In this document: positions 1 through 8,532 of the stretch, piece after piece
Layout: every line of letters begins with the position of its first letter
Numbering within the stretch: position 1 is the first letter of the stretch
NCBI GenBank assembly: GCA_019359285.1
Contig: JAHHHQ010000075.1
Location: forward strand, 1-52,100
DNA: 52,100 nucleotides
Origin: Nodosilinea sp. WJT8-NPBG4
Lineage (GTDB): Bacteria; Cyanobacteriota; Cyanobacteriia; Phormidesmidales; Phormidesmidaceae
Reading direction: 5' to 3'
Made by a program: the position numbers and the translations under genes
The notes under the pieces: generated by a model
What the model was told of the DNA's origin: nothing
Seen by the model: the letters and a program-made list of their open reading frames with translations, nothing else
Database searches by the model: none

Positions 1-63
1 GTCGCCTCGGTCAACAGCAGCAAGCGCTTTTTCGCGCAGATCATTACTATAAGCGGCTGGCAT
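1..63 (-). CDS. IS630-family transposase, N-terminal fragment (runs off the window)
   Basis: Read on the minus strand from an ATG at 61-63, the sequence encodes MPAAYSNDLREKALAAVDRG and then leaves the window. The pattern MPxxYSxDLRxKxxxAV is typical of the first residues of IS630/Tc1-type transposases, where it begins the helix-turn-helix DNA-binding domain. Only about 21 codons are visible, so activity cannot be judged. The element points away from the transposase remnant that starts at about 81. The roughly 17 bases between them (64-80) should contain this element's terminal inverted repeat, which would place its insertion inside the older element. The family call rests only on this short start. 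Confidence 0.6.
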   Translation of the reverse strand, partial: MPAAYSNDLREKALAAVDRGD

Positions 64-80
64 CGTTACTCAAGCAATAG

Positions 81-497
81 TCCTACTCTCCTAGAATGTC
101 CTATCTACGCCTTCATCTGCAATACTGGTGGATTGTACCCAGGCTCAACGGGCGAGTGATGAGCCAAGTGCTTGCGGACTTCGCGGCTCATTTTGACCTT
201 GGCCCCCAGAAGCGCGTCGTCCTGGTATTAGATCAAGCGGCCTTTCACACCACCGCCAAACTGGTTGTTCCTGAGGGTGTCCATCTGTTGTTTCTGCCAC
301 CCAAGTCTCCTGAACTGCAACCGGCAGAGCGCCTTTGGCCTGTCACTAATGAAGCCATTGCCAACCAGAGTTTTCAGTCTTTGGATCAACTTGAAGCCGT
401 GGTCACTCAGCGCTGTCAGGTTCTGTTAAACCGCCCTAGGTTCATCCAAGGACTAACCGGCTTTCACTGGTGGTTAGAGGCGCTTAATCATGCCTAA
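81..497 (+). pseudogene. IS630-family transposase remnant (C-terminal DDE domain, 5' end lost)
   Basis: The open frame begins after a stop at 78-80, and its first ATG is at 96. It covers only the second half of an IS630 transposase. VLVLDQAAFH carries the second catalytic Asp, and SPELQPAERLWP carries the final Glu with its usual surroundings. It ends with the FHWW block common near the C-terminus of these proteins. The helix-turn-helix and first catalytic Asp are absent. Near 100-128 the homology appears to change frame: another frame reads IYAFI, normally followed in family members by a Gly-rich turn and then YWW, while this frame resumes at QYWWIVP. That points to a small deletion or frameshift as well as the 5' loss. 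The remnant cannot encode a working transposase. Confidence 0.75.
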
Positions 498-900
498 ATA
501 AGCGGAATTGATATAACGCTCCGTAGTTAGCATCGCAAGTTGTCTTGTAAATCTCTAGAGTCATTTGGAGAGTGAGCCTCTCTGAATCACTGATTGAAGC
601 GTCTTCTTTTACTAACCGATCAATAAACTCTGTCCTCAACTCCCTTGCGTACATCGCTGTCAAAGCAATAGCATCGTTCTCTTGCCGGTGAGTAAGGTAC
701 TTTTCAGTTTTTTTGAAGTGAGAAATTTGTTCACTAGTGACAAAATCAAGCGTTCTATATAAAGCTTGAGCTTGCACAAAGAGGCTTTGTACAGCTTGAT
801 AAGCAAAACTTTGCTGGCCTTCCAGACTTATTTTATCTTTTACAGCTTCATCAAACTGGCTGGTACTCGGTTTCATTGTCTTGGGGTTGAAGTGCTTCAT
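484..900 (-). CDS. hypothetical protein, 138 aa, 3' end apparently replaced by IS DNA
   Basis: I do not recognise this protein. The frame is open to 978, but the ATG at 900 is preceded by AGGAGAAG at good spacing, so the start is placed there. The product is predicted largely helical, hydrophilic and without membrane segments or known motifs. The last codons and the stop overlap the 3' end of the IS630 remnant on the other strand. The C-terminal residues (about FRLFRHD) are therefore read from IS-derived sequence, and the original protein was probably longer. The gene is more AT-rich than the housekeeping genes to its right, in keeping with transfer or accessory status. It lies just downstream of the membrane protein gene on the same strand. 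Confidence 0.5.
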   Translation of the reverse strand: MKHFNPKTMKPSTSQFDEAVKDKISLEGQQSFAYQAVQSLFVQAQALYRTLDFVTSEQISHFKKTEKYLTHRQENDAIALTAMYARELRTEFIDRLVKEDASISDSERLTLQMTLEIYKTTCDANYGALYQFRLFRHD

Positions 901-977
901 CGTTGCTTCTCCTAGAGCAAAATAAAACTGTGTCAATGTTTCCGAGCTACTTGACCACCTGTAGCAGAAGAAAGACA

Positions 978-1550
978 CTAATGCTTAAGAAATCTTCGGG
1001 TTGACTTTTTAAGAACTCGAAAGTAAGTTCCGAACAGCACAAATGACAGCACCAAACAAATCAAAGCATAGGTGACGCTAAGTGACACCAAGATTAAAAC
1101 AGGTATGAACGTTGTCGCTAGAGCAAAAACCGAAAGGAAGGCGGCAAAAGTAGATCTGTAGCTTTGTAGAAGTTTTGCTTCTTTTTCAAGATTCAAGCCA
1201 AAAACACCTGACCCCTCAATTACACTTAGCTCTTTTCTAATTTCTTCTTCGTAGCTCTGGAGGTTATCTGCAAAAAAGATAATGAAAGATTGCTTGATCA
1301 AATTCCAAAATCCTATGATGGCAATGATTAGCAGCAGGCTGAGAAAGCCTAAAAATAGCAACCCGCTAGCATCAATCTCAGGCTTTGCCAGCGCAACAAA
1401 ATCGACGATGGGTTTCCAAAGAGCGATGGTAGCCCCAATCACTCCCATCAACTTGAGATCTTCAAAGGCGCCTTGGATATAGTTTTCTGCCTGCTGGCTT
1501 AACCGCACATATTCTTTGTAGAGATAGTCCAATCGTTGTTCAGGTTCCAT
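978..1550 (-). CDS. hypothetical multi-spanning membrane protein, about 190 aa
   Basis: Function is not recognised. From the ATG at 1550 (MEPEQRLDYLY) the protein starts with a charged helix, then has four hydrophobic stretches: LMGVIGATIALW, LLFLGFLSLLLIIAIIGF, FAAFLSVFALATTFIPVL and YALICLVLSFVLFGTYF. A cytoplasmic charged loop separates the second and third. The C-terminus is basic (KKSTRRFLKH), which suggests a cytoplasmic tail. An earlier ATG at 1598 and a TTG at 1694 are in frame, and no candidate has a clear ribosome binding site, so the start is uncertain. It lies between ftsY and the 138-aa gene on the same strand, and its AT-rich composition matches that neighbour more than ftsY. 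Confidence 0.5.
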   Translation of the reverse strand: MEPEQRLDYLYKEYVRLSQQAENYIQGAFEDLKLMGVIGATIALWKPIVDFVALAKPEIDASGLLFLGFLSLLLIIAIIGFWNLIKQSFIIFFADNLQSYEEEIRKELSVIEGSGVFGLNLEKEAKLLQSYRSTFAAFLSVFALATTFIPVLILVSLSVTYALICLVLSFVLFGTYFRVLKKSTRRFLKH

Positions 1551-1690
1551 GGGCGTGTTTAGAGCAAGAGTTACTCGACTATATTCAATATTGCCCATCA
1601 ACCGGTCTATCAATCTGCAAACCAGAGTTAGCCGCCAATAAACTTGCCACTTGTTAGAGAGGCACGAGTTAACGAACAACTTTGAAAAGC

Positions 1691-3325
1691 TCAACCACTC
1701 ACCAAAGCTTCGACAAACTCGTAGCTGGAGAAAGGCCGCAGGTCTTCGATGCCTTCCCCTGCGCCAATAAAGCGGATGGGTAGCCCCAACTGCTCGACCA
1801 CTGCCAGGGCGACGCCGCCCTTAGCAGTGCCATCGAGCTTGGTGAGCACCACGCCACTGAGGTTAGCGGCTTCGGCAAAAACTTCTGCCTGGCGCAGGCC
1901 GTTTTGACCCAGGGTGGCATCGAGCACGAGCAGCGCTTCGACATGGGCATCAGGGGCTTTTTTATCGACGATGCGGCGAATTTTCGCCAGCTCATCCATC
2001 AGGTTCTTTTTGTTTTGCAGACGCCCAGCGGTGTCGACCAGCAGCAGCTCGATGTTGCGAGACTGGGCGGCGGCGATCGCGTCATATACCACCGCTGCCG
2101 GGTCGGTGTTCTGCCCTGGGTTGGCAATCACCTCCACATCGCTGCGGGCACCCCAGGTTTTGACTTGCTCGACGGCAGCGGCGCGGAAGGTGTCGGCGGC
2201 GGCAATTAGGGTGTTATAGCCTGACTTTTTGGCGATATGGGCGAGTTTGCCGATGGTGGTAGTTTTGCCCGCACCGTTGACCCCGGTCATCAGCCAGATG
2301 TTGAAGCTGCCTTTTTCGGGAGTAAACGCCAGGTTGTGGGAGTCAGCCAGGGGCGCATCCAGCATGTCCCGCAGAATGGATTTAAGGTAGGCGATCGCCT
2401 GATCGGGCGGCAGCACCTCCTGGCGCATGCGGGCTTGCAGGGCCTCAATCACTTTATCGGTGGCGGCGACCCCCACATCAGCCTGCAACAGCAGGGCCTC
2501 AATTTCCATTACCGCGTCGTCGTTAAGCGGCCCCTGACCGACGATGGCTTTGAGCTGGTTGACCAGGCCAAGGCGGGTTTTATTTAACCCCTGACGCAGT
2601 TTGTTGAGCCAAGTGATCTCTTCGGCAGAGATGTCGTCGGGGCGTCGCCCCTGGGCAGCAAGCACTTCTGCTGACCAGAGAAAGGCTTCGTCTAGATCGA
2701 TATCGGGCAGAACGAGAGCGGGAGGCGCAGCGACAGCGGCTGTGGGTGCAGGCTCGGGCTCGGGTTCTGCGATCGCCGTTGCCTCTAGCTGAGCCAGCCG
2801 CTGCAAGCGTTCTTCCTCCGCCTGTGCCCAAAAGGGGCGAGGCGCAACGGGTTCGGGCTCGGGTTTCGGCTCCACCGCTGCTGGTTCCACGGTGGGGACT
2901 TCAGCTTCGGCAGCGGGTTCGACGGCAGATTCGGCGGTTTCTAGGGATTCTGAAATGGCCAAATCCGGCTCAGCTGCCGATGTTTCCGCTGGTTCTGCAA
3001 CCTCCGCCTCAACGACTGGCTCACCAGCCGCAGGCCCTTCAACGGCTGCGGCATCAGTCTCTGCCACCGCAGCGGCAGTCTCCTCTACCGCTTCAGCGGG
3101 CTCTGCTGCGGCAGCTGTATCTTCCGTCTTGGCCTCAGCCTGCTGTTTCTGAATGTTTTGGTAGGCGGCCTTGGCCCACTTCAGATAGTCTTCTGACGAT
3201 AGCTGCGGGGTGGCCGGGGTCGGGGCTTGAGCGGGTTCTGGAGCTTTAGCCTCAGCCTGTTTAGCATCAGCATCGGCGCTGTCAGACTTGTCGAAACCGC
3301 GCTGAAACCAATTGAACCCAGCCAT
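1691..3325 (-). CDS. ftsY: signal recognition particle receptor FtsY
   Basis: FtsY is the membrane-associated GTPase that docks the SRP-ribosome complex and delivers nascent membrane proteins to the translocon. The C-terminal NG domain is complete: GVNGAGKTTT (P-loop, about residue 348), DTFRAAAVEQ, DTAGR (about 431) and TKLDGTAKGG (about 495). The first 210 residues are a low-complexity Ala/Glu/Pro-rich acidic region of the kind found in the A domain of many FtsY proteins, unusually long and repetitive here. The frame is open to 3385, but the ATG at 3325 (MAGFNWFQRGF) follows AAGGTAG and matches the usual cyanobacterial N-terminus, so it was chosen, giving 544 aa. The gene is third in the DUF502-nusB-ftsY cluster, all on the minus strand. 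Confidence 0.95.
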   Translation of the reverse strand: MAGFNWFQRGFDKSDSADADAKQAEAKAPEPAQAPTPATPQLSSEDYLKWAKAAYQNIQKQQAEAKTEDTAAAAEPAEAVEETAAAVAETDAAAVEGPAAGEPVVEAEVAEPAETSAAEPDLAISESLETAESAVEPAAEAEVPTVEPAAVEPKPEPEPVAPRPFWAQAEEERLQRLAQLEATAIAEPEPEPAPTAAVAAPPALVLPDIDLDEAFLWSAEVLAAQGRRPDDISAEEITWLNKLRQGLNKTRLGLVNQLKAIVGQGPLNDDAVMEIEALLLQADVGVAATDKVIEALQARMRQEVLPPDQAIAYLKSILRDMLDAPLADSHNLAFTPEKGSFNIWLMTGVNGAGKTTTIGKLAHIAKKSGYNTLIAAADTFRAAAVEQVKTWGARSDVEVIANPGQNTDPAAVVYDAIAAAQSRNIELLLVDTAGRLQNKKNLMDELAKIRRIVDKKAPDAHVEALLVLDATLGQNGLRQAEVFAEAANLSGVVLTKLDGTAKGGVALAVVEQLGLPIRFIGAGEGIEDLRPFSSYEFVEALVSG

Positions 3326-3478
3326 ATCAGAGCTACCTTGGACGTTGTTACTGTTGTTAATAGTATCGTTCTCAGGGCGAACCACGGAGCCGAACCACGG
3401 GTACGTTCATCCACACCCAAGCAAAGCCCGATACGCCCTGGCGGGATAGACGGCTTCAACCAAGCTCCAGCGCGCTGT

Positions 3479-3530
3479 TAACCCCCTACCCATCCACCCC
3501 CTACCCTCTACCCATCCACTCCCTACACCA
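3479..3530. repeat. C-rich heptanucleotide repeat array
   Basis: Between ftsY and nusB the plus strand is an array of about 7-bp units alternating CCCTACC and CATCCAC with small variations. The array runs into the 3' end of nusB. Related arrays occur near 44980-45131 and 49066-49110. Short tandemly repeated repetitive sequences of this size are known in cyanobacterial genomes. No coding role is evident. Confidence 0.7.
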
Positions 3531-4173
3531 CGGGGCTATCGGCCTCTACTTCCACCTCACCCTCATCCCCTCGGCTCACCACTCGACGCAGCACGCCATT
3601 GATAAAGCGGTAGCCATCGTCGTCGCTGTAGCGCTTGGCTAGCTCCACCGCCTCGTTGATGGCAACTCGGTCAGGGGTACCCAGGTAGTTCATTTCGACC
3701 ACGGCCAGGCGCAGAATGTCGCGATCGATGCGGGGTAGGCGCTTGAGATTCCAGGCCACCATGGCCTCGTCGAGAATGGCATCGACCTGGGTTTGGTATT
3801 TAGCGGTGTTGGTGAGCAGTTCTAGGGCAAAGGCTTCGATCTCAGACTGGTTGCTGAGGCGAATGAACTCAGGTAGCTCGACCGCGTGGGCCAGCCGATT
3901 GATGGCGGTCTGGGTGAGGGCGATCGCCTCTTCGACCATGGCCCGGCCTTTCTCAACATCGCTGGCGCGGGTGCCGCTGTCGAGCAGGTGCTGGTTGCCC
4001 CGCTTCAGCTCATCAGAGGCGGTTTCGAGGGCATCTTTGGCCTCGGCAGTCAGGGTTTGAATGGCTGACAGCAGCAGCTTCTCAAAGTCTGGGGGCGCTA
4101 GTCTGCCGGGCTTGTCAGAAAGCTGGCTGAGGCCCAGTAGGGCCAACTCGCGAGCCATACGGCGAGCTTGCAT
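3523..4173 (-). CDS. nusB: transcription antitermination factor NusB
   Basis: NusB binds boxA RNA with NusE (S10) and supports antitermination, mainly on rRNA operons. The C-terminal half carries the family signature: DEAMVAWNLKRLPRIDRDIL, then AINEAVELAKRYSDDDGYRFINGVL, with the N-terminal ARELALLGLSQL helix also typical. At 216 aa it is longer than the E. coli protein (about 139 aa); the extra length is an inserted helical segment at about residues 35-90 and a short acidic tail, both usual in cyanobacterial NusB. The ATG at 4173 has a GGGAGA-like site upstream. It lies between the DUF502 gene and ftsY, the conserved cyanobacterial order. Confidence 0.92.
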   Translation of the reverse strand: MQARRMARELALLGLSQLSDKPGRLAPPDFEKLLLSAIQTLTAEAKDALETASDELKRGNQHLLDSGTRASDVEKGRAMVEEAIALTQTAINRLAHAVELPEFIRLSNQSEIEAFALELLTNTAKYQTQVDAILDEAMVAWNLKRLPRIDRDILRLAVVEMNYLGTPDRVAINEAVELAKRYSDDDGYRFINGVLRRVVSRGDEGEVEVEADSPVV

Positions 4174-4288
4174 AGGTCATGTCTCCCAGGAGCGGCGGTG
4201 CAGGATCTTCCCAAGGCAAAAATGACCCGGCGAAGTTTTACGCACACCGACGGCCAACCTCACCCCAGGGCTAGAACCAGGCTATATC

Positions 4289-5134
4289 TTAGCAATCTTC
4301 GTCTACCGGCAAGACGGAAAGTTGCTGGGGATAGTCAGCCAGGTCAGGGACAAGTTCGGAGATGCCTAGATCTAGAGCAATGGGGGCCGTAGCTTGACCT
4401 TCATTGTCTATGGATACTACGCGATCGGATGGCACCGCCGCCGCCAGGTTTGGCCCGACAATACCGCCTGAGAGAATCAGCTTGAAGGCATCTTCAATAG
4501 ATATCGACAGGTTGACAACGTCGCTTTCAGGCACGATGGCGTACCAGCCGCTGGTCGGGTTAGGGGTTGTGGGCACAAAAATGCTCAGCATCTTGGGGGT
4601 CGCTGCGGCCGTAGCCGTCATGGCTCCGGTGACAAAGGCAACGGCCCAAATACCCCGACGGGGATACTCCACCAACACTGCGCGCCGAAACCGCGTACTA
4701 GAGTCTTGAAAAACAGTTTGCAGCAGCTGTTGCAGTGTTTTGTACACCGATCCCGCCAGGGGAATTGACTGCACCACCTTTTCGCCCACATCTAGCAGCC
4801 AGCGCCCGGCAATGTTGCGGGCCATCAGGCCAATAATCAAAATGGCCAGCAGGGGAACCGATAGGCCAATCAGCAGGTTGATCAGGTCGACCAAAAAAGG
4901 GTTGAGACCATCAAAGGGGGTCAGCTGCTTAGGGAATCGGGTAAGCAACCGCACCACCCAGGCCGAAATGGTGATCGCTAACCAGATGGTAGTTGCCAGG
5001 GGAATAACCACCACCAGGCCGGCAATTAGATCGTTTTTGAGGTCTTGCTTGATCTTTTGCAGCACAGGGGGCTCAGGGTGATCGGGGCTGGAGAGAGGAG
5101 GCTTGTTCAGGGTAGGCGAACCGTTTAAGTCCAT
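4289..5134 (-). CDS. DUF502 family membrane protein
   Basis: This is a 281-aa inner-membrane protein of the DUF502 family, whose biochemical function is not established. After a Pro-rich N-terminal tail (about residues 1-30) come two long hydrophobic segments, DLIAGLVVVIPLATTIWLAI and LIGLSVPLLAILIIGLMARN. These are followed by the family-typical GRWLLDVGEKVVQSIPLAGSVY block and a soluble C-terminal domain with VEYPRRGIWAVAFVTG and VFVPTTPNPTSGW-like motifs. It is the first gene of the minus-strand cluster with nusB and ftsY. The spacing to nusB is 115 bp, so one transcript is possible but not proven. The start at 5134 is the first ATG of the frame. Confidence 0.85.
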   Translation of the reverse strand: MDLNGSPTLNKPPLSSPDHPEPPVLQKIKQDLKNDLIAGLVVVIPLATTIWLAITISAWVVRLLTRFPKQLTPFDGLNPFLVDLINLLIGLSVPLLAILIIGLMARNIAGRWLLDVGEKVVQSIPLAGSVYKTLQQLLQTVFQDSSTRFRRAVLVEYPRRGIWAVAFVTGAMTATAAATPKMLSIFVPTTPNPTSGWYAIVPESDVVNLSISIEDAFKLILSGGIVGPNLAAAVPSDRVVSIDNEGQATAPIALDLGISELVPDLADYPQQLSVLPVDEDC

Positions 5135-5452
5135 AATCCCAAAATACTAGCTAGGGATGGCTGAGGCTGAGCAGGCGAAATTATAAACTGAGCTAGCTTG
5201 AAAGAACTTATTTAAGTATGGGCAGCCAGCTAATCTGATCTGCAATGACCTTTAGGAATATTGTAAACATTTGTATCGAGAACCGGGCAAAAAGACCGCC
5301 CGATCAACTCAAGTCTGGCTTTTATGTTCTTCTATCCTAAAGCAAATGAGTAGCGGGGCTAACACAACGGCCCGAGGCAAAGGGATTGAGGGCAGAGGCT
5401 GAGTTTGGGATTGTTGGATACGGGTATGATCCAAAAACCTCGATCCCTTGAT
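5135..5452. promoter_or_regulatory. intergenic region with a candidate promoter for the DUF502-nusB-ftsY cluster
   Basis: No gene is visible in these 318 bases. Read toward DUF502 (minus strand), there is an exact TATAAT at 5185-5180, about 46 bases from the start codon, but no good -35 at the usual distance. Farther upstream at 5263-5276 is GTA-N8-TAT, one base off the NtcA half-site pair GTA-N8-TAC; this is weak and not claimed as a site. The mgtE stop lies at the other end and no strong terminator hairpin was seen. Confidence 0.3.
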
Positions 5453-6850
5453 CTAGGCCAACCCCAGCATGTGGCGGGCCAGAGTGAGGTAGAGCAGCAC
5501 CCCCAGCACATCAACAATGGTGGTAATAAACGGAGCCGACATCAGAGCTGGGTCGAATTTTAGGGCATCAAATAGCAGGGGCAACGCTCCTCCAGCCGTA
5601 GAGGCCAAAATGGAGATGGCTACCAGGCTGATGCCTACAGTCACGGCCACGGGCAGGTTGCCCTGGAGCACGTAGGCCCAGACGGTAACTACCGCCCCCA
5701 GCATGAGGCCTAGCACGGTACCGGCGATCGCTTCCCGCCGAATCACCGAGAGGGCCTGCTTAGTGCTAATTTCTTCGGTGTTGAGGCCGCGAATCACCAC
5801 CGTAGACGACTGCGCCCCCACATTGCCGCCGCTGCCAATCAGCAGGGGAATAAAGGCCGCCAGGGCCACCACCTGTTGCAAAATATCTTCCTGGCTGCGA
5901 ATGACGGCGGTGGTGACGGTATTGGTGATCAGCAGCACCGAAAGCCACACCACCCGCTTGCGGGCCACATCAAATAGGTTTGACTGAAAATAGCTGTCAC
6001 CGCCGCTCTGGACGCCGCCCAGGGCGTAGATGTCTTCGGTGGTTTCGGCCTCAATCACATCGATCAAGTCATCGACGGTGATGATGCCCACCAGGCGGTC
6101 TTCGGTATCGACCACGGGCACCGCCAGAAAGTCGTAGCGCTGCACCAGGCGGGCAACGTCTTCTTGGTCGGCGTCGGTGCGTACCGAGATCACGTCGCGG
6201 GTCATCAGGTCGCCAATGGTTTGCTCAGGCTGGCCGGTGACCAGGTGCCGCAGCGAGAGAATGCCGGTCATGCGGCGGGCGGCATCGGTGACGAACAGGT
6301 AGTAGATGGTTTCGCTGACGAAGGCGCGGCTGCGAATGTAGTCTAGCGCCCGCAGAACTGTCCAGCCTTCCTTGAGGGCCACGTATTCTGGGGTCATAAT
6401 CCGCCCAGCGGTACCGGCTTCATAGCCCAGCAGCTGGGCGGTGGCTTCGCGCTCCTGGGGGCTGAGCTGAGACAGCAGACTGCGCACAAACTTGGCGGGC
6501 AGCTCGTCGAAGAGCCTAGCTCGGTCGTCGGGCGACATTTTGTCGACAATGTCGAGCACGTCCTGGCGCTTGAAATCTTCGATTAGCGCCTGTTGCACAC
6601 TGGTGTCCAGGTTTTCGTAGACCTCGATCGCCTCACCTTTGCCCAGCAGTCGAAAGGCGATCGCCTGCATAGCCTCGGGCAGCTCCTCAATGGCCTCGGC
6701 AATATCGGCAGGCTGCACCGGCACCAGCAGCGCTTTGGCTCCTGGCAAATTGCCCTGCTCCAGCAGCACTTGGAGCTGCGATCGCACTAGCTCTTGCAGC
6801 TCCCTGCGGTCTACGGCGAGGGTACTTGGTGTATTTTGCGTTTCACTCAA
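5453..6850 (-). CDS. mgtE: magnesium transporter MgtE
   Basis: MgtE is a Mg2+-gated Mg2+ channel of the inner membrane. The 465-aa product has the full architecture. An N-terminal helical superhelix (about 35-135) contains MSPDDRARLFDELP. Two CBS domains (about 140-265) contain IMTPEYVAL, MTRDVISV and VVDTEDRLVGIITVDDLIDV. A five-helix membrane domain (about 285-465) contains the signature GSGGNVGAQSSTVVIRGL. Length is normal for the family. The frame's first usable codon is a TTG at 6848-6850 (MSETQNTPS), with no better ATG upstream, so the exact start is uncertain. It is transcribed alone on the minus strand, divergent from the Ser/Thr kinase gene, with 224 bases between them. Confidence 0.93.
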   Translation of the reverse strand: MSETQNTPSTLAVDRRELQELVRSQLQVLLEQGNLPGAKALLVPVQPADIAEAIEELPEAMQAIAFRLLGKGEAIEVYENLDTSVQQALIEDFKRQDVLDIVDKMSPDDRARLFDELPAKFVRSLLSQLSPQEREATAQLLGYEAGTAGRIMTPEYVALKEGWTVLRALDYIRSRAFVSETIYYLFVTDAARRMTGILSLRHLVTGQPEQTIGDLMTRDVISVRTDADQEDVARLVQRYDFLAVPVVDTEDRLVGIITVDDLIDVIEAETTEDIYALGGVQSGGDSYFQSNLFDVARKRVVWLSVLLITNTVTTAVIRSQEDILQQVVALAAFIPLLIGSGGNVGAQSSTVVIRGLNTEEISTKQALSVIRREAIAGTVLGLMLGAVVTVWAYVLQGNLPVAVTVGISLVAISILASTAGGALPLLFDALKFDPALMSAPFITTIVDVLGVLLYLTLARHMLGLA

Positions 6851-7074
6851 CGCCTGTGCCCCAGCTACAACAATGCCTCTAGTCTAGTGGCCCCTGGTCT
6901 CGCAGAGAAGCCAAACCGCTAGGATTATTCTCTTGGCCCCGACAAAGACAAAGTTAAGGGCTACAACTGGCTCAATACGGCGGCCTCAGATGCACCAGCC
7001 GTTGGGATTTAGTCTTAGCAGGAATTGGTCAGCGCCATAATAGGAAAGCATAGGCCACAAATTTTACTCCTGCC

Positions 7075-8460
7075 ATGGAACCGACCCAGGCTACCAGCGC
7101 CATCATCGACGGTCGCTATCGAATTTTGGGCCGCCTAGGCCAGGGCAGCAGCGGCACGACCTACGCCGCCGAAGTGTTAGCGAGTGGGCGTGTCATCGCC
7201 CTCAAAGAACTTTCCCTGCGCGGTCTGCAAGACTGGAAAAAAATTGAGCTGTTCGAGCGCGAAGCCCGCACTCTCAAGACCCTCAATCACCCCGCTATCC
7301 CTCAATACATCGACTTTTTTCAGGTCGATACCGCCGACAACCGCTGGTTTTATCTAGCTCAAGACCTAGCCGAGGGCACCTCTCTGGCCGACTGGGTCGA
7401 AGGCGGCGGTTGGGTTGATGAGGCCGAGGCCCGCCGCATTGCTACCGCCGTTCTAGACGTGCTGATCTACCTGCACGGTCTTAACCCACCCGTCATTCAT
7501 CGCGATCTCAAGCCGCAGAACATCATTCGCCGTGACGATGGCCACATTTACCTGGTCGATTTTGGTGCGGTGCAAACCGTCTACCGCGACAGCCTCCGTC
7601 AGGGCAGCACGGTGGTGGGCACCTACGGCTATATGGCCCCCGAGCAGTTTCGCGGCCAGGCCGTGCCCGCCACCGATCTCTACGGGCTGGGGGCAACGCT
7701 GCTGTTTTTGCTCACCCACCAGTCGCCCGCCGATCTGCCCCAGGAGCGGCTGCGCATCAACTTTCGCCCCTATGTGGCGGTGTCTGCCGCCTTTGCCAAC
7801 TGGCTCGACCAGCTGCTTGACCCCTTAGTCGAAGACCGCTTTGCTTCGGCGCAAGTGGCCCTCGCGGCGCTGATCCAGCCCGCCCCGTTTGCCCCACGCC
7901 GGCTGGCCCCACGCCCCCCAGCGGGCACCCGCGTGCGGGTGCAGACGTCCCCGGCTGAGCTATCTATCTATATTCCGCCACCGGGTCTGCGGGGTGAAAC
8001 CGTAGGTATTGGCCTATTTGGTCTATTTTGGAACGGCTTTGTGCTGGTCTGGACAATTGGGGCCGTCACTGGCGGCGGGTCGCTGCTGTTTGGCCTGATT
8101 GCTCTCCCCTTCTGGTTTGTCGGCTTTGGCATGATTGGCGGCGTGGTCAATGCCCTGTTGGCCCACGTGCATCTGCGCATCGATCGCCAGCGATTTTCTC
8201 TCACCCGCCGCATGCTGGGTCGCACCCGCCGGATTGAGGGCTATACCGCCGACCTAGCGAAGGTAGAGCTGCAAACCGCCTACACCCAAAACGATCGCCC
8301 CGTGCAGACGATCGCCCTGCTAGAAGGCATTAACCAGCATAAGTTTGGCACTCCCCTTCAAACCGTCGAAAAAGTCTGGCTGGTGGACGAAATCGAGGCG
8401 TTTATCCAGCAGACTGGGAAAAATTCTAGGCTGCCTGAGAAACCTCAGGATTTTAGATAG
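7075..8460 (+). CDS. membrane-linked serine/threonine protein kinase
   Basis: This is a Hanks-type protein kinase that phosphorylates Ser/Thr on unknown targets. Residues about 15-270 form the kinase domain, with the glycine loop GQGSSGTTY, catalytic Lys44 in ALKEL, HRDLKPQN at 142-149 and DFG at 162-164, followed by GTYGYMAPEQ. All catalytic residues are present. After a Pro-rich linker come two hydrophobic helices at about 310-370 (IGLFGLFWNGFVLVWTIGAV and FGLIALPFWFVGFGMIGGVV) and a small C-terminal domain, so the kinase domain probably faces the cytoplasm on a membrane hairpin. Cyanobacteria carry many such kinases. The ATG at 7075 is preceded by a short AT-rich leader. cobU follows after 72 bases on the same strand. 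Confidence 0.88.
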   Translation: MEPTQATSAIIDGRYRILGRLGQGSSGTTYAAEVLASGRVIALKELSLRGLQDWKKIELFEREARTLKTLNHPAIPQYIDFFQVDTADNRWFYLAQDLAEGTSLADWVEGGGWVDEAEARRIATAVLDVLIYLHGLNPPVIHRDLKPQNIIRRDDGHIYLVDFGAVQTVYRDSLRQGSTVVGTYGYMAPEQFRGQAVPATDLYGLGATLLFLLTHQSPADLPQERLRINFRPYVAVSAAFANWLDQLLDPLVEDRFASAQVALAALIQPAPFAPRRLAPRPPAGTRVRVQTSPAELSIYIPPPGLRGETVGIGLFGLFWNGFVLVWTIGAVTGGGSLLFGLIALPFWFVGFGMIGGVVNALLAHVHLRIDRQRFSLTRRMLGRTRRIEGYTADLAKVELQTAYTQNDRPVQTIALLEGINQHKFGTPLQTVEKVWLVDEIEAFIQQTGKNSRLPEKPQDFR

Positions 8461-8532
8461 CCCTTTGGGTAACTGCTAAGGGAATTTAACCTGTGCAACC
8501 GGACAACTTACCTAAGCTCAAAAGGTCGTGCC

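Noticed and set aside
2746..3249. 167-codon plus-strand frame opposite the ftsY N-terminus
   Set aside because: It is antisense to the low-complexity Ala/Glu/Pro region of ftsY, whose codon bias keeps several frames open; no start signal or family features.
5263..5276. NtcA-like GTA-N8-TAT
   Set aside because: One base off the core consensus, and not at the usual distance from a recognisable -10 for either neighbour.
8461..8532. Possible cobalamin riboswitch before cobU
   Set aside because: The gap is only 72 bases, too short for the element, and no B12-box-like sequence was seen.
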